Source of the DNA: Leptospira ellisii
Lineage (GTDB): Bacteria; Spirochaetota; Leptospiria; Leptospirales; Leptospiraceae
DNA: 7,968 nucleotides
Direction of reading: 5' to 3'
NCBI RefSeq assembly: GCF_002811955.1
Contig: NZ_NPEF01000181.1
Coordinates: forward strand, 1-7,968
Positions 1-6,173 of the stretch are shown in pieces; the first letter of the stretch is position 1; each line of letters begins with the position of its first letter. The translations under genes and the position numbers were made by a program. The notes beneath the pieces were generated by a model. That model searched no databases and was not told where the DNA came from. It saw only the letters and a program-made list of their open reading frames with translations.

Positions 1-782
1 TTTCGGTTTCCGCGTATTCCTTCACCCTGGTCTGGATTTTGGGATACGTACGGGGTCGGGAGAAATTAATCCGAAGATTGGCCTGGATCGTGACCGCGAC
101 GTTGGTAGTGGAAAACGTCGCCATCTTCGGACAAGCCTATCGGGGAATTCCGAGTCATTTCAATATAACCACGCCGCTCAACGGAGCGATCTTCAGCATC
201 ATGGGAACGGCGATCGGAATATTATGGTTTTCTCATATGATTTTGGCGGTTCTGTTGATCCTTCAAAAAACGGAGAAAAAATCGCTTCAGGAATCCCTAC
301 GATGGGGAATGGCGATCGCCGGACTCGGAATGATCCTGGGTTTTTGGATGACGGTTCCGCGGCCCGAACAGTTGGAGGCGATGAAGGCGGGAATTCTCGA
401 AGCCAACGGAGGACATACGTTCGGAGCGCCGGACGCCGGGCCCGGAATTCCGTTGTTTGGTTGGAGCACCGTCGCGGGTGATATGAGAATTCCGCACTTC
501 GTGGGAATTCATGCGATGCAGTTGATCCCTTTTCTCGCGTTCGTGTTCGGATTCTTCCGATTTTCCGAGGAGGTTTCCGTTTCCGCGATCCGCATCTTTT
601 CAGCGTCCTTTACGGTTTTAATCGCGACTCTGACGATACAAGCATTGTCCGGCGAAACTCTGATCCGCCCTTCCCTTCCGTTTCAAATCGGCTTTCTGAT
701 CTCTTTCCTAGGAATGACGGCGGGGATTCTGTTTCCAGTATTTTCGAAAAAAACGCATCAAACACGAATCAAAGGAGCATAA
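1..782 (+). CDS. Multi-spanning membrane protein of unknown function, 5' partial
   Basis: The reading frame is open from base 3, so the start lies upstream. An internal TTG at 39 is a poor start because coding continues hydrophobically before it. About 259 residues are visible. I count roughly seven hydrophobic segments, near residues 1-15, 25-43, 60-87, 101-117, 165-186, 195-215 and 225-247, which indicates an integral inner-membrane protein. Between segments 4 and 5 lies a non-membrane stretch with GGHTFGAPDAGPG (about 136-148) and then DMRIPHFVGIHAMQ (about 160-173). Its spaced histidines (138, 165, 170) could bind a metal or cofactor, which is inference. I recall similar motifs in unannotated bacterial membrane proteins but know no assigned function. 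The stop is one base before the GTG start of the ABA4-like gene, so the two are almost certainly cotranscribed and probably translationally coupled. Confidence 0.85.
   Translation, partial: SVSAYSFTLVWILGYVRGREKLIRRLAWIVTATLVVENVAIFGQAYRGIPSHFNITTPLNGAIFSIMGTAIGILWFSHMILAVLLILQKTEKKSLQESLRWGMAIAGLGMILGFWMTVPRPEQLEAMKAGILEANGGHTFGAPDAGPGIPLFGWSTVAGDMRIPHFVGIHAMQLIPFLAFVFGFFRFSEEVSVSAIRIFSASFTVLIATLTIQALSGETLIRPSLPFQIGFLISFLGMTAGILFPVFSKKTHQTRIKGA
771..777 (+). promoter_or_regulatory. Shine-Dalgarno supporting the GTG start of the ABA4-like gene
   Basis: AAAGGAG lies inside the last codons of the upstream membrane gene, six bases before GTG at 784. It is a consensus ribosome site with ideal spacing. 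It supports the non-ATG start and points to coupled translation of the two membrane proteins. Confidence 0.8.
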
Positions 783-783
783 C

Positions 784-1224
784 GTGGAACCTTCACTGAT
801 ATTCAAGATAACGAGCAACATCGCACTCGCGGGTTGGATTCTTCTTCTGACGTTTCCCAAATGGAAACATACGAAATCGATCACGATCGGAGTCCTGAGC
901 ACCCTCGTCTTCGGGGGAACTTATACGGTTCTTTTGGCGGGAAGTTTCGGAAAAACACAGGGAAACTTTTCGTCTTTGGAAGGGGTGCAACTTCTATTCC
1001 AAAATCCTACGGTCTTAACCGCAGGTTGGATCCATTATCTCGCCTTCGATCTCTTTATAGGAACCTGGGAGAGCGCGGACGCGGAGAAGTTGGGCATATC
1101 GCGTTGGCTGATCTTGCCCTGCCAGATCGGAACCTTTCTATTTGGACCGATGGGACTTCTCGCGTATATGATATTGCGTTCGATTTTGAGAAAGGGAATT
1201 TCGACGAAAAATCCGTTCGTGTAA
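784..1224 (+). CDS. ABA4-like (DUF4281) integral membrane protein
   Basis: A 146-residue protein with about four hydrophobic segments (near residues 8-25, 33-54, 76-94 and 108-132). The family signature is clear: GWIHYLAFDLFIGTW at 81-95, a following Asp (D99), ILPCQIGTFLFGPMGLLAY at 110-128, and an N-terminal SNIALAGWILLLTFP. These match the ABA4-like family (Pfam DUF4281), named after the plant ABA4 protein needed for neoxanthin formation. Bacterial members have no settled biochemical role, so carotenoid chemistry should not be assumed. The length is close to the bacterial family norm. The GTG start is set by an upstream AAAGGAG, and the neighbouring membrane gene ends one base earlier. Together they form a tight two-gene unit, perhaps one membrane complex or pathway (inference). 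It ends before a dyad-rich gap. Confidence 0.85.
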   Translation: MEPSLIFKITSNIALAGWILLLTFPKWKHTKSITIGVLSTLVFGGTYTVLLAGSFGKTQGNFSSLEGVQLLFQNPTVLTAGWIHYLAFDLFIGTWESADAEKLGISRWLILPCQIGTFLFGPMGLLAYMILRSILRKGISTKNPFV

Positions 1225-1251
1225 ACGTCTTTCGTTAATGCGACATCGCAT

Positions 1252-1282
1252 CATACGTTTCGATCCGGGAATAAAACGTATG
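1252..1282 (+). repeat. 9-bp perfect inverted repeat downstream of the ABA4-like gene
   Basis: CATACGTTT (1252-1260) is matched by AAACGTATG (1274-1282) around a 13-base loop, starting 27 bases after the ABA4-like stop codon. No U-tract follows, so it is not a classical intrinsic terminator. It may be an RNA 3'-end structure or a protein-binding dyad. Just upstream, ATGCG (1238-1242) pairs with CGCAT (1247-1251), giving a second small hairpin. Confidence 0.5.
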
Positions 1283-1326
1283 CGCGGCGAAATCAAAACG
1301 GATCCTCTTTTTACGAATCGATTGAC

Positions 1327-1356
1327 CGTCCTCCGTTCTTTTTTTGACTGAGGACG
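1327..1356 (+). repeat. 7-bp inverted repeat enclosing a T-run, upstream of the lectin-like gene
   Basis: CGTCCTC (1327-1333) pairs with GAGGACG (1350-1356) around a 16-base loop containing a run of eight T. It lies 20 bases before the Shine-Dalgarno of the secreted protein gene. It could be a leader hairpin. The T-run is in the loop rather than after the stem, so it is not a terminator of the usual form. I found no convincing -35/-10 pair in the 1225-1391 gap; TTGACC (1322) and TTGACT (1344) both lack a good -10 at 16-18 bases. Confidence 0.35.
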
Positions 1357-1375
1357 TTCGTAATTTTTCGCAAAG

Positions 1376-1382
1376 AAAGGAG
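1376..1382 (+). promoter_or_regulatory. Shine-Dalgarno fixing the ATG start at 1392
   Basis: AAAGGAG stands nine bases before ATG at 1392. The frame is also open upstream to a TTG at 1344, but that extension adds a polar leader before the signal peptide. The ribosome site therefore decides for the ATG. Confidence 0.8.
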
Positions 1383-1391
1383 CCTCAATAC

Positions 1392-2174
1392 ATGGGACCG
1401 GAATTCAAAACTTTTTTTTTACCGCTGCTCTTACTCTCGTTTCTCGATATATCGGGACAATCCAAAGAGGAGGCGGATCCGTTGCTACAAAAAAGCAAAC
1501 GCGACTTGGAGAACGTCGGCCGAAGGATCGACCTTCTTCCGATCGTACAAAAATCTCCGGCACACGGCCGATATCTAAGAACCAAACGATTGTGCGAAAG
1601 AGGAGAGGACTACGTAACCAGATACAATAACTTCAAAGGCGGGATTTCCATCCTAAACCAGTGTATCCGTGAATTGACCGATATCGACTCGGCCTATTCT
1701 CTGGGAATCGTTTCCGCGCAAGGCCAACGCTCCGAGGAAACGAAAAAACAACCGCAAACGAACGAACCGAAAAATCAAAACACGCCCGCCGAAACTCAAA
1801 CCAATCCCCCTCCGACTTCGATATGCCCTGCCGATCATGTTTCGTATCAATTCAGCAAACGGACCCGTTGCGCTTTTATAGGCAATACATTGATGAATTT
1901 CAAAGCGGCCGAAACGTTCTGCAAAAACAAAAACATGGCCTTGTTGGATCCGATCTGGATGGGGAATAAGGGAGTCTTAGGAGCGTTAGGTTCCGCGCAA
2001 CAAAACAAAAGTTGGACGTATAAGGACCAGTATCTTTGGTTGAATACGTATCGAAACAAACACTACCTGGCGAAATCCTCGAACATCGCCGATATGTTCA
2101 GCTATCAGATTACTGAAAACGCGACCCCTACGGTGCTCGCCTATCCCGTTTGCGACGATACTCGAGGGATTTAG
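1392..2174 (+). CDS. Secreted protein with C-terminal C-type-lectin-like domain
   Basis: A 260-residue protein beginning with a signal-peptide-like segment: K6, a hydrophobic core FFLPLLLLSFL at 8-18, and likely cleavage near SGQ at 21-23. No lipobox cysteine is present, so it is probably periplasmic or secreted, not a lipoprotein. Residues 25-110 are charged and probably helical, with cysteines 68 and 91. Residues 111-143 form an Asn/Gln/Pro/Thr/Lys-rich linker. Residues 145-260 resemble a long-form C-type lectin fold: C145 and C160 could make the N-terminal hairpin disulfide, NFKAAETFC (169-177) looks like the first helix with its cysteine, YLWLN (214-218) like the WIG-type core strand, and AYPVC (250-254) like the terminal strand. 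The EPN/QPD and WND calcium/sugar motifs are absent, so carbohydrate binding is not shown. The fold call is moderate. It faces a convergent gene. Confidence 0.75.
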   Translation: MGPEFKTFFLPLLLLSFLDISGQSKEEADPLLQKSKRDLENVGRRIDLLPIVQKSPAHGRYLRTKRLCERGEDYVTRYNNFKGGISILNQCIRELTDIDSAYSLGIVSAQGQRSEETKKQPQTNEPKNQNTPAETQTNPPPTSICPADHVSYQFSKRTRCAFIGNTLMNFKAAETFCKNKNMALLDPIWMGNKGVLGALGSAQQNKSWTYKDQYLWLNTYRNKHYLAKSSNIADMFSYQITENATPTVLAYPVCDDTRGI

Positions 2175-2234
2175 GACGAATGACGGATCCGGAACCGTCG
2201 GCAAATTGGAACGTTAACCGAAACGTCGATGATG

Positions 2235-2714
2235 TCAGCGGACTCCGATGAAAACGTCGAGCTGGGCGTTCTGCGGATCCGCAGCCCTTTGATCGTAGAA
2301 TTCGAAATCGGCCGCAAACCTGCGGGCCTTTCTCAGATCCGCGTCGTTCCAGATCTCCATCCATGCTCCGACGGCCACCTTTTCGAGCGGTCCCCGATCG
2401 CTGGTGATTTTCGCATATTCACCTTTTGGAATATAACAGAGTTCCATTCCGCTCGGAACTGAGTCGGCGTCCTCGACTTCGGCTCCTATCAGGAGACGAT
2501 ACGCCCCGGTTTCGTCGGATTCGTAATCGGTGTAAACCGCGATCACGTTGCCCGGGTTTCTTTTATTGGGGATCTTTTCCAAAATTCCCTCTTCGTAAAA
2601 TCTCCGCCAAAGATTTCCTATTTTTCCGTTGCCCGACATTTCGTCCGCGTTTTTCGTAACGACCGAAATTCCTACGATCGCCGTTTCCGTCTTAGAAACG
2701 ATTTCCCTACCCAT
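2235..2714 (-). CDS. GyrI-like / Cass2-type effector-binding domain protein
   Basis: A 159-residue stand-alone protein of the GyrI-like small-molecule-binding superfamily, closest in pattern to the integron-associated effector-binding (Cass2) group. Hallmarks in order: TAIVGISVVTKN (11-22), KIGNLWRRF (31-39), NVIAVYTDYESDETGAYRLLIGAEV (56-80), PSGMELCYIPKGEYA (87-101), VGAWMEIW (115-122), DFEFY (136-140) and the closing strand LDVFIGVR. No DNA-binding helix-turn-helix is fused, so it is a lone ligand-binding domain, cytoplasmic, with unknown ligand. In this family a conserved acidic residue often contacts cationic compounds; E138 in DFEFY is the candidate. The ATG at 2714 is preferred over an upstream in-frame TTG at 2750 because AAGGGAG lies six bases ahead of it. 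It follows the hydrolase gene on the same strand after an AT-rich 81-base gap, so it could be cotranscribed or have its own promoter. Confidence 0.85.
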   Translation of the reverse strand: MGREIVSKTETAIVGISVVTKNADEMSGNGKIGNLWRRFYEEGILEKIPNKRNPGNVIAVYTDYESDETGAYRLLIGAEVEDADSVPSGMELCYIPKGEYAKITSDRGPLEKVAVGAWMEIWNDADLRKARRFAADFEFYDQRAADPQNAQLDVFIGVR

Positions 2715-2720
2715 TCGGTT

Positions 2721-2727
2721 CTCCCTT
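2721..2727 (-). promoter_or_regulatory. Shine-Dalgarno fixing the GyrI-like start at 2714
   Basis: On the minus strand AAGGGAG is followed by six bases and then ATG (2714-2712). It excludes the longer TTG-initiated reading from 2750. A weak promoter-like pair lies upstream on the same strand (TGGAAT, 17 bases, TATTAG), too poor to call on its own. Confidence 0.7.
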
Positions 2728-2795
2728 ATTTTCCATCCTAATACATTCAATAAAAAGAATATTCCATTTAAAATCGGCGGCGGCTTCTTTAAAAC

Positions 2796-4058
2796 TCAAA
2801 TCCTGCGTTTCAACAGATCGCGCAGAATTTCCCTTGTTTTAGGATGTGTTATCACTTGATAGTGCGAGGTTTCCAGAAGTCGATGAACCCTGGATTCCGG
2901 ATCGCTTTTTTTGCGGTAAACTTTGTCGCTTAACAAAGTAAGACTCGGTTTTTCCACGATTCCGTCCCCGACCCAGGAAGACCACTTCGATTCCTCCTCG
3001 GAAACCAGGCTGTATATCTGATACGCATCGACGTCGTCCAATTCGCCGAAATAGGAATCGTTTTTATAACGTCCGATCTGATCGTTCGTGATCCAATCCT
3101 CCTCGCGTATGATCCCGTGCGAAAGGTCCTTGATCGCGTCGCTTCTCTGATTGCCTATGAATCCGATCACGCTTACCGGCAGAATCGGCAGGGATTCGGC
3201 GCCCAATCCGAGCCAGAAACCGATCTTTTCGATGTATGATCCTCCGTCGGGCGAATTAACGATCAAAGCCCGGCCGATACGCGACGCGAACTCGGAACCG
3301 TTCCGTTTGGATTGATAAAGCGCGCTCCGCAGAATCAAACCTCCCTGACTGTACGAGATCACGTCGAATTTTTTTCCGTTCAACTCCGCGGATCCGAGAA
3401 GTTTCCCCAGCAGGTTCAACAAAGATTTAGCGTTAGACGAAATATGAACTCCCGGATTAAAACGGACGTAGACGGGATAATAACCTTCCTCGATCATAAC
3501 CTCGGACAACGGAGACTGTCCGTGCGCGTTCCAAAGCCCTTCGTCGCAGAACAAACCGGGAATACATAGGATCAAACCGGGAAGTTTGGAACGTTTCCAG
3601 TCCTCTACGATCGTTTCGAAACCCGCGTCCTCTCCGTTTAAACGAAAGGACGCTTCGATCTGGGAAACGGTGACGAGGCCCGCGAACGATTCCCCTACGA
3701 TGCTGGAAACGGGTATGTTTTCGAAGAGCGTTTTTTTTACGGAATGATCCGCGTGGTCGAGAGCCTGCAGGGCCTGAGACATCGCGTTTGCGGTGGAAGT
3801 CAGCGCATGCGTCAAACCCGTTTCCGTTTTTTCGCCGGCCGCTCTCAACGACTCGGAGGATTTGGAAAGGAATTCTCCTAGGTTTGTGTTCTGTATCAAA
3901 GGCGCGTCCGATAGCTGCGAAAGTTGTCTCGAGGACCAATCGAAGGATTCGGCGAGAAGCGAACGAACTCCTTCCAAAGTTCCCGTCGAAGTATCTTTAG
4001 CGATACGGACCAGAAGTTTACTTAGATCCATACCGGGTTGCGTAGGTTTATAGGGCAT
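2796..4058 (-). CDS. Alpha/beta hydrolase, lipase/esterase type, with helical N-terminal extension
   Basis: A 420-residue protein from ATG at 4058. Residues 1 to about 115 are Ala/Ser/Leu-rich and probably amphipathic helix, with no signal peptide or membrane span. The hydrolase core begins near residue 160: LILCIPGLFCDEGLW (162-176) is the oxyanion-loop strand, VISYSQGG (233-240) the nucleophile elbow with Ser237, GDGIVEKPS (364-372) carries candidate Asp365, and SHYQVITHP (398-406) carries candidate His399. VNSPDGG (267-273) is also typical of this lipase class. The elbow reads S-x-S-x-G rather than G-x-S-x-G, which is tolerated in some hydrolases. It likely cleaves a lipid or carboxyl ester; the substrate is unknown. 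A strong promoter ends about 28 bases upstream of the start. An in-frame ATG at 4076 is unlikely, lying almost on the predicted transcript start without a ribosome site. Confidence 0.85.
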   Translation of the reverse strand: MPYKPTQPGMDLSKLLVRIAKDTSTGTLEGVRSLLAESFDWSSRQLSQLSDAPLIQNTNLGEFLSKSSESLRAAGEKTETGLTHALTSTANAMSQALQALDHADHSVKKTLFENIPVSSIVGESFAGLVTVSQIEASFRLNGEDAGFETIVEDWKRSKLPGLILCIPGLFCDEGLWNAHGQSPLSEVMIEEGYYPVYVRFNPGVHISSNAKSLLNLLGKLLGSAELNGKKFDVISYSQGGLILRSALYQSKRNGSEFASRIGRALIVNSPDGGSYIEKIGFWLGLGAESLPILPVSVIGFIGNQRSDAIKDLSHGIIREEDWITNDQIGRYKNDSYFGELDDVDAYQIYSLVSEEESKWSSWVGDGIVEKPSLTLLSDKVYRKKSDPESRVHRLLETSHYQVITHPKTREILRDLLKRRI

Positions 4059-4066
4059 TTCCGCTT

Positions 4067-4073
4067 CTCCTTT
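4067..4073 (-). promoter_or_regulatory. Shine-Dalgarno fixing the hydrolase start at 4058
   Basis: AAAGGAG on the minus strand is eight bases ahead of ATG 4058. It lies inside the codons that would be used if translation began at ATG 4076, so it argues for the shorter protein. Confidence 0.8.
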
Positions 4074-4085
4074 CATCGCCCGCGC

Positions 4086-4114
4086 AGTATAACCCGTAAA
4101 ACCCGCGCGGTCAA
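4086..4114 (-). promoter_or_regulatory. Sigma-70-type promoter of the hydrolase gene
   Basis: On the minus strand TTGACC (4114-4109) and TATACT (4091-4086) are separated by exactly 17 bases, each one mismatch from the sigma-70 consensus. Transcription would start near 4079, giving a leader of about 20 bases that holds the Shine-Dalgarno. An 8-bp palindrome, CCGCGCGG (4103-4110), straddles the spacer and the edge of the -35, a possible operator. On the opposite strand a TATAAA at 4117-4122 could be a -10 for the radical SAM gene, but no -35 accompanies it. Confidence 0.75.
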
Positions 4115-4193
4115 CGTATAAAAAAGAACGTCGAAGATCGCGCGCGAACGAAGTCGCTTGATTCCCGCTTTAGTCCGCGTTCCATGGTAGAAC

Positions 4194-5888
<1,695 letters not shown>

Positions 5889-5962
5889 AATCGTTGATTT
5901 ACGCAGGCTTCGGTGATCGGTAATTTAGGAATCCTGCCCGAAGTAGGGGCCGACTCTAAAAC

Positions 5963-5978
5963 ATTCAAAATTTTGAAT
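5963..5978. repeat. 16-bp perfect palindrome
   Basis: ATTCAAAATTTTGAAT reads identically on both strands with no spacer. It is unusually AT-rich for this window. It lies about 75 bases after the radical SAM stop, between two convergent genes. It could be a binding site for a dimeric protein or part of a transcription end, since A4 and T4 runs are present on both strands. Function is not established. Confidence 0.5.
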
Positions 5979-6137
5979 ATTTTGTTCACCGTAGGCCCGT
6001 CCGTCACATAACACTTGTTTACCGAGGCGGCACGAACGAAAACCGACTCACTTTGAACCTCAATCCCGACTCCAATCGATGGCCGGTAAAACTTCGGGCA
6101 ATTCACGGCGGAATTCGAACGGATTTTAAGGGGGTAT

Positions 6138-6155
6138 GATCCGGGGAACCGGATC
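6138..6155 (-). terminator. Hairpin after the kinase gene, possible transcript end
   Basis: GATCCGG and CCGGATC form a perfect 7-bp stem around four bases (GGAA on the plus strand, a GNRA-type loop). It lies about 18 bases after the kinase stop codon. On the minus strand a C-rich tract follows, not a U-run, so intrinsic termination would be weak. It may instead stabilise a 3' end of either convergent transcript. Confidence 0.3.
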
Positions 6156-6173
6156 CGAAAGGGGAAATCTTCG

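Larger units (their letters stand above)
5889..6173. other. Convergent intergenic region, 285 bases
   Basis: This gap separates the ends of the radical SAM gene (+) and the kinase gene (-). It contains a 16-bp palindrome and a short hairpin, listed separately. Short open frames exist (GTG at 5913 to 6011, 32 codons; ATG at 6079, 16 codons) but lack ribosome sites and recognisable content. I see no RNA gene. Confidence 0.5.

Noticed and set aside
834..1238. 134-codon plus-strand open frame overlapping the ABA4-like gene
   Set aside because: The overlapping frame holds the conserved ABA4-like motifs; this one is polar, without motifs or a ribosome site.
2175..2234. Possible terminators between the lectin-like and GyrI-like genes (GACGG/CCGTC at about 2182-2199; ACGTT/AACGT at 2211-2226)
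   Set aside because: The stems are only five base pairs with no U-run on either strand, too weak to call.
2767..2794. Two TTTAAAA copies flanking a GC-rich core after the hydrolase stop
   Set aside because: Each is a short AT palindrome; no stable stem pairs across the GC core and no U-run follows.
3457..3939. 160-codon minus-strand open frame inside the hydrolase gene
   Set aside because: It is the same strand in another frame, very Arg-rich, and overlaps the recognised hydrolase fully.
5913..6011. 32-codon GTG-initiated small frame in the convergent gap
   Set aside because: There is no Shine-Dalgarno, no recognisable content, and it contains the palindrome; chance is the simpler explanation.
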